Of a stretch of 64,000 nucleotides of DNA, positions 43,417 to 52,693 are shown piece by piece. The position numbers and the translations under genes were made by a program. The DNA comes from Ga0077527 sp964531455 (lineage in GTDB: Bacteria; Pseudomonadota; Gammaproteobacteria; Burkholderiales; SG8-41), in contig CAZHFZ010000014.1 of the NCBI GenBank assembly GCA_964531455.1, forward strand, positions 1 to 64,000, written 5' to 3'. Position 1 is the stretch's first letter. Every line of letters begins with the position of its first letter. Under the pieces are notes generated by a model. That model was not told the origin of the DNA. It did not search any database and saw nothing but the letters and a program-made list of their open reading frames with translations.

Positions 43417-44799
43417 ATGTTCAGATTTTTGATGCTGATGTTTTCACTGCTGATTCCTCTGCAGGTATCAGCGCAACTGCCTGACTTTACGGATCTGGTT
43501 GAAAAGCAGGGCGCAGCTGTCGTCAACATCAGCACGACACAGGCTGCGCGCAACACGCTATCGCAGCAGTTGCCGCAACTCGATGAGAATGATCCATTCT
43601 TCGAGTTCTTCCGGCGCTTTGCGCCGAATCAGGGGCCGCGCGAGTTCCAGCCGCAATCTCTCGGTTCGGGTTTCATCATTTCAGCCGACGGCTACATTCT
43701 CACCAATGCGCATGTCATTGATGGCGCTGAGGAGGTCACGGTCAGGTTGACCGACAAGCGGGAATTCAAGGCCAAAGTCATCGGAGCGGACAGGCGCACC
43801 GACGTCGCCCTGATAAAGATCGATGCCAGCGGTCTTCCTGCCGTGCGTTTTGGCGATCCTGGAAAGCTCAGGGTGGGAGAGTGGGTTGTGGCGATCGGGT
43901 CGCCTTTCGGATTTGACAATACGGTGACTGCAGGGATTGTCAGTGCAAAGGGAAGATCGCTGCCACAAGAGAATTTTGTGCCGTTCATTCAGACGGATGT
44001 GGCGGTCAATCCAGGTAATTCCGGCGGCCCACTGTTCAATATGCGGGGCGAAGTTGTGGGCATCAATTCCCAGATTTACAGCCGCACCGGTGGTTTCATG
44101 GGTTTGTCTTTTGCGATTCCGATCGATGTCGCCAACGATATCGGGCAACAATTGCGCACGACGGGCAAAGTCACGCGCGGCAGAATCGGTGTTGTCATTC
44201 AGCAAGTCACCAAGGAACTGGCTGACGGATTTGGTCTGCCCAAACCACAGGGCGCTTTGGTTAATTCAGTGGAAAAAGGCGGGCCTGCCGACAAGGCCGG
44301 CATTGAAGCCGGGGATGTCATTCTTCGTTTCGACGGCAAACCGGTCAATTCCTCAGAGGATTTGCCACGCGTTGTCGGCGGCACCAAGCCGGGCAGCAAG
44401 GTTGTCGTCCAGGTCTGGCGCAACAAAGCCACCCGTGATTTGCAGGTTGTTGTGGCCGAGCTCAATGAAGATCGGACCGGCCGTCAGGCGCGCAGCGGAA
44501 AACCGCAGCCCCCGGTTGCGGCCCACTTCGGTATGGGCGTCACGGATCTGACGGACGCCCAGCGCAAGGAACTGAAGGTTGAGAGCGGTGTGTTTGTCGA
44601 CAACGTGCAGGGTGTTGCGGCCCGTGCCGGCTTGCGTCGTGGCGACGTGATCCTTGCGGTCAATAACCAGGATGTGAAAACCGTCGAGCAGTTCCGCCAG
44701 TTGATGGGCAGCTTTGACAAGGGGCGCATTGTTGCCTTGCTTGTGCGCCGTGGCGGCAACTCTCTGTATATACCGCTCCGGCTGGATGGCAATGGCTGA
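43417..44799 (+). CDS. degP: Periplasmic Do-type serine protease/chaperone (DegP/MucD)
   Basis: Trypsin-like protease that degrades misfolded envelope proteins. The 460-residue precursor has a signal peptide (to about residue 20), a protease domain with His99 (TNAHVIDG), Asp129 (RTDVALIKI) and Ser202 (NPGNSGGPL), and two PDZ domains (about 255-345 and 365-455). It follows rseB by 64 bases, consistent with membership of the sigma-E regulon, as MucD in Pseudomonas. The stop overlaps the start of the next gene. Confidence 0.95.
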   Translation: MFRFLMLMFSLLIPLQVSAQLPDFTDLVEKQGAAVVNISTTQAARNTLSQQLPQLDENDPFFEFFRRFAPNQGPREFQPQSLGSGFIISADGYILTNAHVIDGAEEVTVRLTDKREFKAKVIGADRRTDVALIKIDASGLPAVRFGDPGKLRVGEWVVAIGSPFGFDNTVTAGIVSAKGRSLPQENFVPFIQTDVAVNPGNSGGPLFNMRGEVVGINSQIYSRTGGFMGLSFAIPIDVANDIGQQLRTTGKVTRGRIGVVIQQVTKELADGFGLPKPQGALVNSVEKGGPADKAGIEAGDVILRFDGKPVNSSEDLPRVVGGTKPGSKVVVQVWRNKATRDLQVVVAELNEDRTGRQARSGKPQPPVAAHFGMGVTDLTDAQRKELKVESGVFVDNVQGVAARAGLRRGDVILAVNNQDVKTVEQFRQLMGSFDKGRIVALLVRRGGNSLYIPLRLDGNG

Positions 44800-45049
44800 C
44801 CAGTCCTGTCAGGCCCTGACGCTTTACAGCCGGGCCTGGTGTCACCTGTGCGACGACATGTTTTCCGGACTGCAATCCCTGCAGTCCGGAATTTCATTTG
44901 AGCTGACCGTAATCGATGTCGACAGCGATCCGGAACTGGAAAAGCGCTTTGGCGAATGGGTGCCGGTCCTGATGCACGGCGACAGGGAGCTCTGTCACTA
45001 CCACCTGGATAGTGCCGCGGTTACTGATTACTTGCGGAAAATCCGCTAA
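44792..45049 (+). CDS. Glutaredoxin-like thioredoxin-fold protein (DUF836)
   Basis: An 85-residue thioredoxin-fold protein with a redox CxxC motif, YSRAWCHLCDDM near residue 17, and the WVPVLMHGD strand with the cis-proline region, as in the DUF836 group. It starts inside the last codons of degP (ATG at 44792, or 44786 two codons earlier) and is followed by the lepA promoter. The same small gene sits between degP and lepA in other betaproteobacteria. Its substrate is unknown. Confidence 0.87.
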   Translation: MADQSCQALTLYSRAWCHLCDDMFSGLQSLQSGISFELTVIDVDSDPELEKRFGEWVPVLMHGDRELCHYHLDSAAVTDYLRKIR

Positions 45050-45124
45050 AATACACAGTCTTACGATCGGAACGGGGCACTCCGGAGAGTCTTGGGTGCC
45101 CCTTTTTCTGGGCAACTCATCCTG
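45047..45124 (+). promoter_or_regulatory. lepA promoter and attenuator-like leader
   Basis: A TAAAAT -10 element at 45047-45052 overlaps the end of the upstream gene. Transcription would start near 45059, giving a leader of about 65 bases that contains a terminator-type hairpin (listed separately) before the lepA ATG. Confidence 0.45.
45074..45107 (+). terminator. Intrinsic terminator just upstream of lepA
   Basis: Arms GGGGCAC (45074-45080) and GTGCCCC (45096-45102) with a 15-base loop, followed by five T. It ends 17 bases before the lepA start. It can stop transcripts of the rpoE operon or act as an attenuator for lepA. Confidence 0.7.
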
Positions 45125-46915
45125 ATGCAGCACATTCGCAATTTTTCCATCATCGCCCACATTGACCACGGCAAGTCGACGCTTGCCGACCGGTTCATTC
45201 AGCATTGCGGTGGTCTATCCGACCGCGAAATGGAATCCCAGGTCCTAGATTCAATGGATCTCGAGAAGGAGCGCGGTATCACTATCAAGGCGCAGACTGC
45301 TGCGCTGAGTTACAAGTCCCTGGATGGCAAGGTTTACCAGCTCAACCTGATCGATACGCCGGGCCACGTCGACTTTTCCTATGAAGTTTCACGTTCGCTT
45401 TCTGCCTGCGAAGGCGCATTGCTGGTAGTTGATGCCTCACAGGGTGTTGAAGCACAGACCGTGGCCAACTGCTACACCGCGATCGAACTCGGCGTCGAAG
45501 TGATTCCGGTCCTGAACAAGATGGATCTTCCGCAGGTCGAGCCGGAGCGCGTTGCAGCTGAAATCGAGGACATTATCGGTATCCCGGCCAAAGATGCGGT
45601 GAGGGTTAGCGCCAAAACGGGTGAAGGCATCACCGAGATTCTGGAAGCCGTTGTCAAGCAGATGCCCCCGCCCAAAGGAGACCCTTCAGCGCCCCTCAAA
45701 GCCCTGATCATCGACTCCTGGTTCGATAATTATGTCGGGGTCGTCATGCTGATCCGTGTGGTTGACGGAGAGCTGAAGCCGAAGGATCGCATCCTGCTGA
45801 TGGCCAGCGAAGGCAATTTCCTCTGCGAGCAGGTCGGCGTTTTTACTCCTAAATCCCAGGCGCGTGAGCGACTGTCGGCGGGGGAGGTGGGTTTTGTCAT
45901 CGCAGGCATCAAGGAGCTGAAGGCCGCCAAGGTCGGCGATACCATCACATTGCTCAACCGGCCGGCTGCAGAACCGCTGCCTGGTTTCAAGGAAATCAAG
46001 CCGCAGGTTTTTGCCGGTCTCTATCCCGTCGAGTCGAACGAATACGAGGGGCTCAGGGATGCCCTGGAAAAGCTGCATCTGAACGATTCATCGCTGCGTT
46101 TCGAACCGGAATCATCACAAGCGCTGGGCTTTGGCTTCCGTTGCGGTTTCCTCGGCTTGCTGCACATGGATATTGTGCAGGAACGTCTCGAACGCGAATA
46201 CGGCATGTCGCTGATTACCACGGCACCGACCGTGGTCTATCAGGTTGCCCTGCGCGACGGCACGGTGATGGAGATCGAAAATCCTTCGCGTTTACCCGAT
46301 GTGTCGCAGATTGCCGAAATCCGCGAGCCGATGATCACGGCGTCCATCCTTGTGCCCGGCGATTACGTCGGCCCGGTGATGACGCTGTGCACGGAAAAAC
46401 GCGGTGCACAGAAAAACATGCAATACCTCGGGCGCCAGGTCATGCTCACCTACGAGCTGCCCCTGAACGAAGTGGTCATGGACTTCTTTGACCGTCTGAA
46501 ATCAGTATCCCGCGGTTACGCCTCTCTTGATTATGATTTTCTGGAATATCGCGCCGGCGACCTCGTGCGCCTGGACATCCTGATCAACAACGAGCGCGTT
46601 GATGCGCTGTCGCTGATCGTTCATCGCGCCAATGCCCAGTACCGTGGTCGCGACGTGGCCGAGCGGATGCGCAAGCTGATCCCGCGGCAGATGTTCGACA
46701 TCGCAATTCAGGCGGCGATTGGTGCGCACATCATCGCCCGGGAGACAGTCAAGGCGATGCGCAAGAATGTGTTGGCGAAGTGTTATGGCGGCGACATCTC
46801 ACGAAAGAAGAAGCTGCTGGAAAAACAAAAGGCCGGCAAGAAGCGCATGAAGCAGGTTGGCACCGTGGAAATCCCGCAGGAGGCTTTTCTCGCCATCCTG
46901 CAAGTCGACAAGTAA
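45125..46915 (+). CDS. lepA: Elongation factor 4 (LepA)
   Basis: Translational GTPase that rescues or back-translocates stalled ribosomes. The 596-residue product has the G1 motif AHIDHGKST near residue 11, the switch RGITIKAQT, DTPGHVDF and NKMDLP, then the EF-G-like domains II, III and V and the LepA-specific C-terminal domain ending with the KKKLLEKQKAGKKRMK basic stretch. The ATG at 45125 fits the family start MQHIRNFSIIAH; an in-frame start 33 bases upstream lies in the terminator. Confidence 0.97.
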   Translation: MQHIRNFSIIAHIDHGKSTLADRFIQHCGGLSDREMESQVLDSMDLEKERGITIKAQTAALSYKSLDGKVYQLNLIDTPGHVDFSYEVSRSLSACEGALLVVDASQGVEAQTVANCYTAIELGVEVIPVLNKMDLPQVEPERVAAEIEDIIGIPAKDAVRVSAKTGEGITEILEAVVKQMPPPKGDPSAPLKALIIDSWFDNYVGVVMLIRVVDGELKPKDRILLMASEGNFLCEQVGVFTPKSQARERLSAGEVGFVIAGIKELKAAKVGDTITLLNRPAAEPLPGFKEIKPQVFAGLYPVESNEYEGLRDALEKLHLNDSSLRFEPESSQALGFGFRCGFLGLLHMDIVQERLEREYGMSLITTAPTVVYQVALRDGTVMEIENPSRLPDVSQIAEIREPMITASILVPGDYVGPVMTLCTEKRGAQKNMQYLGRQVMLTYELPLNEVVMDFFDRLKSVSRGYASLDYDFLEYRAGDLVRLDILINNERVDALSLIVHRANAQYRGRDVAERMRKLIPRQMFDIAIQAAIGAHIIARETVKAMRKNVLAKCYGGDISRKKKLLEKQKAGKKRMKQVGTVEIPQEAFLAILQVDK

Positions 46916-46929
46916 GGCTGCGAGAGCCC

Positions 46930-47733
46930 ATGAATTTTGCATTGATCATGGTGGTGCTGGTGCTGATTACCGGTGTAGTCTGGCTGGCAGAGGCGCTGTA
47001 TTTCCGAAAGCAACGTCCCGACGGGGTGGCTCAACCCTGGTGGATCGAATACCCCGCGAGCTTCTTCCCTGTCATTCTCGTTGTCTTCGTGCTGCGCTCT
47101 TTTCTTGTTGAGCCATTCAAGATTCCGTCGGGGTCCATGTTGCCGACGCTTCTGGTCGGTGACTTCATTCTGGTTAACAAGTTTACTTACGGCATCCGCT
47201 TGCCGGTGATCAATACCCGGCTTGTCGAGGTCAATGAACCTCAACGGGGCGATGTGATGGTGTTTCGTTTTCCGGAGAACCCTTCGCTGGACTACATCAA
47301 ACGAGTGGTCGGTGTTCCGGGTGACGAAATCGTATATGCCGGAAAACGGCTGACCATAAACGGCAAGGAAGTTCCGCTGAAGCCGGATGGTGAATTCAAT
47401 TACCTCGAAGGTGGTCTCAATTTTGTCACCGCCAAACGCTTCGAGGAGCAACTGGGGCAGCACGGGCACGCCATACTGACGCAGGCGGAATCCCCGCCTG
47501 TGCAAATGGGCGGGATACAACGCTTTCCCTTCCGCGATAATTGTGCCTACAATGAATCAGGATTCAGGTGCAAGGTGCCGGCGGCGCATTTTTTCCTGAT
47601 GGGAGATAATCGCGACAGCAGCAGCGACAGTCGCTATTGGGGGTTCGTACCGGAGCGTAATATTGTCGGCAAGGCATTTCTGATCTGGTGGAATTTCGAT
47701 GACCTGAAGCGCATCGGGCAGTCGATCAACTGA
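46930..47733 (+). CDS. lepB: Signal peptidase I
   Basis: Inner-membrane serine protease that removes signal peptides from exported proteins. The 267-residue product has two N-terminal membrane segments (about 1-20 and 40-60), the catalytic serine in KIPSGSMLPTL near residue 69, and the catalytic lysine in YIKRVVGVPGDEI near residue 123. The MGDNRDSSSDSR motif is near residue 220. It lies 14 bases after lepA, the standard lepA-lepB pair. The ATG at 46930 is the first that leaves the membrane anchor at the N-terminus. Confidence 0.96.
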   Translation: MNFALIMVVLVLITGVVWLAEALYFRKQRPDGVAQPWWIEYPASFFPVILVVFVLRSFLVEPFKIPSGSMLPTLLVGDFILVNKFTYGIRLPVINTRLVEVNEPQRGDVMVFRFPENPSLDYIKRVVGVPGDEIVYAGKRLTINGKEVPLKPDGEFNYLEGGLNFVTAKRFEEQLGQHGHAILTQAESPPVQMGGIQRFPFRDNCAYNESGFRCKVPAAHFFLMGDNRDSSSDSRYWGFVPERNIVGKAFLIWWNFDDLKRIGQSIN

Positions 47734-47752
47734 TATGGAAGAGGAGTTTTCT

Positions 47753-48109
47753 ATGCAAGCACAACGTGGCATTACTCTGACGGGGTTCATGGTCTTTGCT
47801 TTCATTGCCGTGGCGATGCTGTTGCTTGGCTTCAAGATCGGCCCTTCTTACGCCGAGTTTTATTCGATACAGAAAATATTCCGCGCCATGGCAGCCGAAC
47901 CCTCGTTGCAGGCAGCCTCGCGCGGGGAAATAAATTCAGCCTTCAATAACCGCGCGACCATTGAGAACATAAAAGTCATTGGTTATGAGGATCTTGAGGT
48001 TTCGAAGGATGGCGGCAAACTCTCCATCAACGCTGCTTATTCCGTGCGTGTTCCGCTGTTCTACAATCTCAGCGCATGCATGGATTTCAAACCCAGTTCC
48101 GAGCGCTAG
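47753..48109 (+). CDS. DUF4845 membrane protein
   Basis: A 118-residue protein with one N-terminal hydrophobic helix (GFMVFAFIAVAMLLLGF, about residues 10-27) preceded by a QRGITLTG segment that looks like a type IV pilin-like or class III signal start, and a soluble C-terminal domain ending in FKPSSER. Its position between lepB and rnc is a strong family trait in beta- and gammaproteobacteria; function is unknown. GAGGAG lies before the ATG at 47753; an ATG at 47735 adds six residues. Confidence 0.88.
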   Translation: MQAQRGITLTGFMVFAFIAVAMLLLGFKIGPSYAEFYSIQKIFRAMAAEPSLQAASRGEINSAFNNRATIENIKVIGYEDLEVSKDGGKLSINAAYSVRVPLFYNLSACMDFKPSSER

Positions 48110-48135
48110 GGCTATCCGGTTTCGCCCGGGCAACC

Positions 48136-48807
48136 GTGGATCCGGATATCGTCAGTGCGCGAATCGGTTACTGTTTTAAACAGCCCGGGTTGCTGCAGCG
48201 CGCACTGACACACCGCTCATTCGGTGCAACCCACAACGAACGACTGGAGTTTTTGGGCGACAGCATTGTTAACTGTGCTATTGCTCTGGAGCTTTTTGAG
48301 AAATTCCCCGAATTGAGTGAAGGCGAGTTGTCGCGGTTGCGCGCCAACCTGGTAAATCAGCAGTCATTGCATCGCATAGCACTGGAACTCAGGGTCGGCG
48401 AACATTTGCTGCTGGGTGAAGGGGAAGTCAAAAGCGGCGGTGCGGCCCGGCCCTCAATTCTTGCCGACAGTGTCGAAGCGCTTATTGGCGCCACACTGCT
48501 GGACGGCGGGTTCGGAGCGGCGCAAACGGTTGTACGACGCCTTTTTGCGAGTGATCTAGCCGCCATCGACCCAAAAGTCAGCGGCAAGGATGCCAAAACC
48601 CTGCTGCAGGAGTTTGCGCAGGGTAAAGGCATGGCACTGCCGGTATACACCCTGCTTGCCACTCGGGGCCACGCCCATGCCCAGATTTTCGAGGTGCAAT
48701 GCACACTAGAAGGCTGCGATGTCCGCACTGAAGGTCAGGGCGTCAACCGCAGGGCCGCCGAACAGGACGCTGCGAAAAAAGCATATGCACAGGCTATCCG
48801 AACATGA
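48136..48807 (+). CDS. rnc: Ribonuclease III
   Basis: Double-strand-specific endoribonuclease that processes rRNA and many mRNAs. The product (223 residues from the GTG at 48136) has the catalytic signature HNERLEFLGDSIV (about residues 34-46), the second catalytic region with DSVEALIGA, and a C-terminal double-stranded RNA-binding domain (about 150-220). An ATG at 48076, inside the DUF4845 gene, would add 20 residues not needed for the fold, and the start is not certain. It overlaps era by four bases. Confidence 0.95.
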   Translation: MDPDIVSARIGYCFKQPGLLQRALTHRSFGATHNERLEFLGDSIVNCAIALELFEKFPELSEGELSRLRANLVNQQSLHRIALELRVGEHLLLGEGEVKSGGAARPSILADSVEALIGATLLDGGFGAAQTVVRRLFASDLAAIDPKVSGKDAKTLLQEFAQGKGMALPVYTLLATRGHAHAQIFEVQCTLEGCDVRTEGQGVNRRAAEQDAAKKAYAQAIRT

Positions 48808-49697
48808 GCAATGAATCCGAACACCGCGCAGGTTATGTCGCCATCGTCGGCCAGCCCAACGTCGGCAAATCAACATTGCTCAACAGGCTCGTGGGTCAGA
48901 AAATCAGCATTACCTCGCGCCGACCGCAAACGACACGGCAACGCATTATCGGCATCGTCACGCAACCCGATGCACAATTTGTATTTGTTGATACGCCTGG
49001 ATTCCAGACCCGTCATGGCAATGCGCTGAACCGGATGATGAACCGCAGTGTTTCGCGAAGCGTTGTTGACGTGGACGCAGTGGTTTGGGTTATTTCGGCG
49101 TTGCATCTCAATGCCGGCGACCAGGCTGTGCTGCCCTTGTTGCAGGATGGGGCGCCGCTGATCATCGCTGTCAACAAGATCGACGAAGTCGGTAATAAAA
49201 ACGAGTTGCTGCCGTTCATGCAGAAACTTGAGGAACTTGCGCACCCGCGCGCCATTGTGCCGGTGTCTGCAAAAACCGGCACCGGTACTGATCATCTTCT
49301 GGGTGTCATCCGCGGACTGTTGCCGGTAAGGGAACGGCTGTATGGCGAGGACGAAATCACCACGGCCAGTGAACGCACTCTCGCGGCAGAATTGATACGC
49401 GAAAAACTGTTCCGGTTACTGGGTGAAGAACTGCCTTATTCAACGATGGTTGAGATTGAAAAGTTCGAAATTGATGATGGCCTTCGTCGCATCCATGCCG
49501 GCATTCTGGTGGACAAGGCCGGGCAAAAGGGAATTGTCATCGGCAAAAGCGGTGAAAAGCTGAAGCAGATCGCCTCACAGGCGCGCACTGACATGGAAAA
49601 GTTGTTCGGGGGCAAGGTATTTCTTGAGGTCTGGGTCAAGGTCAAGTCCGGTTGGGCCGATGATGCGGCAACGCTAAAGCGCATTGGTATCGATTAA
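48804..49697 (+). CDS. era: GTPase Era
   Basis: GTPase that binds the 3' end of 16S rRNA and promotes 30S maturation. The 297-residue product has G1 GQPNVGKST near residue 14, DTPGFQT and NKIDEV motifs, and a C-terminal KH RNA-binding domain (about 205-290, with IVIGKSGEKLKQI). It is translationally coupled to rnc (ATGA overlap), and recO follows, the conserved rnc-era-recO order. Confidence 0.97.
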   Translation: MSNESEHRAGYVAIVGQPNVGKSTLLNRLVGQKISITSRRPQTTRQRIIGIVTQPDAQFVFVDTPGFQTRHGNALNRMMNRSVSRSVVDVDAVVWVISALHLNAGDQAVLPLLQDGAPLIIAVNKIDEVGNKNELLPFMQKLEELAHPRAIVPVSAKTGTGTDHLLGVIRGLLPVRERLYGEDEITTASERTLAAELIREKLFRLLGEELPYSTMVEIEKFEIDDGLRRIHAGILVDKAGQKGIVIGKSGEKLKQIASQARTDMEKLFGGKVFLEVWVKVKSGWADDAATLKRIGID

Positions 49698-49764
49698 AAT
49701 ATCAATAAAAACAATATGTTATGCATTTCTTGCTACGCCCGTTACGGACACCCGGGGTTGGACA

Positions 49765-50493
49765 ATGGCAACTGAGCGTGCGAGCCGTCATGGCCAGCCC
49801 GGTTATCTGCTGCACACCTATCCTTATCGCGAAACCAGCCTGGTGGCTGAGATCTATACCCGGGACAGCGGCCGGGTTGCAGTCATCGCGCGTGGCGCGC
49901 GTCGTCCACGCTCCGCATTACGTGGCGTATTGATGGCATTTCAACCCTTGATGCTCAGTTGGGCGGGTAAGGCCGAGCTGAAAACGTTGCACAAGGCTGA
50001 ATGGCAGGGTGGCTACGCACCTTTGCGCGGACTGGGGCTGATCTGCGGCTTCTATCTGAACGAGTTGCTGCTGAAACTGTTGCCGCGCGAAGATCCCCAT
50101 GAGCAGCTTTTCGAGGCTTATGCCACGGCACTGGCGCAACTGCCGCTGGCTCAGGACCATGCTGCCGTGTTGCGCAGATTTGAACGCGTTCTGCTTCAGG
50201 AACTCGGCTATGGACTGGTATTCGATCGTGAAGTGATCAGCGGCGCTCCAATTGCTGCGAACGGGGTTTACCGATATGTTCCTGACCGCGGACCGGTTGC
50301 CGCTGGTGAAACAGGAGAACAAAGCGGCGTAGAATTGGCAGGGCAGACGCTGATTGACATGGCTGTGGATCAATATATTGATCCGCGAACCGTGCAACAG
50401 AGCAAGACGCTGATGCGCGTACTGATCAATCATTGCCTGGGCAACCAGACGCTGCACACCCGACAACTGCTGCGAGACCTGCAGCAACTTTAG
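49765..50493 (+). CDS. recO: DNA repair protein RecO
   Basis: Mediator that helps load RecA on SSB-coated DNA in the RecFOR pathway. The 242-residue product has an N-terminal OB fold (about 8-85: GYLLHTYPYRETS, VAVIARGARRP) and a helical C-terminal domain. The zinc-finger cysteines seen in some RecO proteins are absent. The ATG at 49765 gives the usual N-terminus. It follows era by 67 bases. Confidence 0.94.
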   Translation: MATERASRHGQPGYLLHTYPYRETSLVAEIYTRDSGRVAVIARGARRPRSALRGVLMAFQPLMLSWAGKAELKTLHKAEWQGGYAPLRGLGLICGFYLNELLLKLLPREDPHEQLFEAYATALAQLPLAQDHAAVLRRFERVLLQELGYGLVFDREVISGAPIAANGVYRYVPDRGPVAAGETGEQSGVELAGQTLIDMAVDQYIDPRTVQQSKTLMRVLINHCLGNQTLHTRQLLRDLQQL

Positions 50494-50514
50494 AGAATGC
50501 AGGTTGCAAACTGA

Positions 50515-51258
50515 ATGACCAGACTCAGCGTCAACGTCAATAAAATCGCATTGCTGCGCAATTCACGCAGCCTCGGCATCCCGAGCGTCGTCCGTGCGGC
50601 AGATATTGCACTGCGTGCGGGCGCACATGGAATTACTGTTCATCCGCGGCCTGATGCAAGGCATATCCGTGCTTCCGACGTTCACGAACTCTCAAAGCTG
50701 CTGAAGCAGTGGCCTGATGCCGAGTTCAATATTGAAGGCAACCCGTTCGAGCCTCCGCTGCTCGAACTGGCACAAGCCGTCCGGCCGCATCAGTGCACAT
50801 TGGTGCCCGATGACCCGGCAGCGTTTACCTCGGACCACGGATGGAATCTCAATCACAATGGTGACCGCCTTCGCCCGGTGATAGCCGCCCTTCATGAAAT
50901 GGGCATACGCGTCAGTCTGTTCATGGACCCGCAATCCGAATCCATGATCATCGCAACTGCAATCGGCGCAGATCGGGTCGAACTTTATACTGAACCCTAT
51001 GCCAGTGCTTTCGGCACGTCTGATGAAGCAACAACCGTCGCCCGTTATGCCGATGCTGCAAGCGCTGCAAGGTCTGCCGGGCTTGAAGTCAATGCAGGTC
51101 ATGATTTGAACCAGAAAAATCTGCCGTTGTTCCTTTCGGCAGTACACGGGGTTGCAGAAGTATCTATCGGACATGCCTTGATTGCTGACGCCCTCGAATC
51201 CGGACTTGCCGCCGCGGTGGCATCCTACTTGCGCGTCATGGATCTTGCCCATTCATGA
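50515..51258 (+). CDS. pdxJ: Pyridoxine 5'-phosphate synthase
   Basis: Condenses 1-deoxyxylulose 5-phosphate with 3-amino-2-oxopropyl phosphate to pyridoxine phosphate in the DXP-dependent vitamin B6 pathway. The 247-residue TIM-barrel product opens LSVNVNKIALLRNSR and has GAHGITVHPRPDARHI, FNIEGNPF and the AGHDLNQKNL segment. The pdxJ-acpS-nagZ order is conserved. The product is needed by the PLP enzyme at 38-39 kb among many others. Confidence 0.96.
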   Translation: MTRLSVNVNKIALLRNSRSLGIPSVVRAADIALRAGAHGITVHPRPDARHIRASDVHELSKLLKQWPDAEFNIEGNPFEPPLLELAQAVRPHQCTLVPDDPAAFTSDHGWNLNHNGDRLRPVIAALHEMGIRVSLFMDPQSESMIIATAIGADRVELYTEPYASAFGTSDEATTVARYADAASAARSAGLEVNAGHDLNQKNLPLFLSAVHGVAEVSIGHALIADALESGLAAAVASYLRVMDLAHS

Positions 51259-51632
51259 TTTACGGAATCGGCATCGACGTGATTCAGCCGCATCGTGTGG
51301 CGCGTCTGCTTGAAAAATACGGCGACCGATTCGTGAAACGTGTGCTGACACCGATTGAGTACCCGCGCTTTGCGCATAGCGCTCAACCGGTGCTGTTTCT
51401 GGCCAACCGTTTTGCGGCGAAGGAAGCCTTTTCCAAGGCGATGGGCACTGGATTTCGTTACCCCGTGACCCTGCAATCCATCAGCGTCGTCCAGAACAGT
51501 GCAGGCAAACCCAGCCTTGCTTTCAGCGATGCCCTTGGTGAAGTGGTCAGGCTTAATGGCATTACCGGCCATCATCTGACCATCAGTGACGAATCCAACC
51601 TTGCCTGCGCCTGCGTGGTGCTCGAAAAATGA
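51255..51632 (+). CDS. acpS: Holo-[acyl-carrier-protein] synthase
   Basis: Transfers the 4'-phosphopantetheine arm of CoA to apo-ACP. The 125-residue product has the magnesium-binding GIGIDVIQPHRV opening with the key Asp near residue 8, and the second-site RFAAKEAFSKAMGTG motif with its Glu near residue 57. It overlaps pdxJ and nagZ by four bases on each side. Family length is about 126. Confidence 0.96.
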   Translation: MIYGIGIDVIQPHRVARLLEKYGDRFVKRVLTPIEYPRFAHSAQPVLFLANRFAAKEAFSKAMGTGFRYPVTLQSISVVQNSAGKPSLAFSDALGEVVRLNGITGHHLTISDESNLACACVVLEK

Positions 51633-52690
51633 ACCCATCAATTCCACTAGGACCGGTGATGCTTGATGTCGCTGGAACAGAACTCAATGCGGAAGACCGC
51701 AAACGCCTGCTGCATCCGCTGGTTGGCGGCGTCATCCTGTTCAGCCGCAATTTCGAGTCCTGTCAGCAGCTGCAAAAACTGACCGCTGAGATTCATGCGC
51801 TGCGCAGCCCTACGCTGATCATTGCGGTGGATCACGAAGGCGGACGGGTGCAGCGTTTTCGCGACGGATTTACCCGGCTCCCGCCGATGCGGGAACTCGG
51901 ACTGGTCTGGGATCGCGATCGTCGACATGCTGCGGTGCTGGCGCATGAGGTGGGCTTCATTCTGGCCGCTGAACTCAGGGTTTATGGCGTTGACCTGTCA
52001 TTCGCGCCAGTGCTTGATGTTGACTATGGCAACAGCAGCGTGATCGGGGATCGTGCTTTTCACAGCAAGGCCGACGCGATTGCTGAATTGGCGATTGCGC
52101 TGATGCACGGCCTCCGCGACGGCGGTATGGCCGCAGTGGGCAAACATTTTCCCGGGCATGGCCACGTCAGCGCCGATTCGCACCATGAGGTGCCGATTGA
52201 TGAACGTTCGTACGCTGACATCGAAAGCGATGACCTGGTGCCGTTCCGACGCTTGGTCGACAGCGGCATGAGCGGCATCATGCCAGCCCACGTGATTTAT
52301 CCCAAAGTAGACCCTTCGCCAGCCGGATTTTCCGAAAAATGGCTTAAGCGCATATTGCGTGGCGAACTGGGATTTGACGGCGTGATTTTCAGCGACGATC
52401 TCAGCATGGAAGGCGCCAGTGTCGCCGGCAACGTGGTGTCACGCGGTGAGGCTGCGTTGGGGGCGGGGTGTGACATGGTGCTGGTTTGCAATAACTCCCG
52501 GTCCGCTGATGAATTGCTGGCAGGTCTTCGTTACACGATGCCTGCGGTCAGTCTGGCCCGGCTTGCGCGTCTGCACGGACGCGCTCACGCTGCCGACCCG
52601 GTGAGGCTGCGTGAAGATCCGCGATATGTTGCGGCACTTCATGCAATAGCCGGACTGGGTTCGCACAGCGGCAATTTGCCATTTGCCTGA
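51629..52690 (+). CDS. nagZ: Beta-N-acetylhexosaminidase
   Basis: Cytosolic family 3 glycoside hydrolase that removes GlcNAc from anhydromuropeptides in peptidoglycan recycling. The 353-residue product has the IAVDHEGGRVQRF block, the flexible-loop KHFPGHGHVSADSH motif with the catalytic His/Asp region near residue 178, and the nucleophile Asp in FSDDLSMEG near residue 255. It overlaps acpS by four bases. Confidence 0.95.
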   Translation: MNPSIPLGPVMLDVAGTELNAEDRKRLLHPLVGGVILFSRNFESCQQLQKLTAEIHALRSPTLIIAVDHEGGRVQRFRDGFTRLPPMRELGLVWDRDRRHAAVLAHEVGFILAAELRVYGVDLSFAPVLDVDYGNSSVIGDRAFHSKADAIAELAIALMHGLRDGGMAAVGKHFPGHGHVSADSHHEVPIDERSYADIESDDLVPFRRLVDSGMSGIMPAHVIYPKVDPSPAGFSEKWLKRILRGELGFDGVIFSDDLSMEGASVAGNVVSRGEAALGAGCDMVLVCNNSRSADELLAGLRYTMPAVSLARLARLHGRAHAADPVRLREDPRYVAALHAIAGLGSHSGNLPFA

Positions 52691-52693
52691 GCA

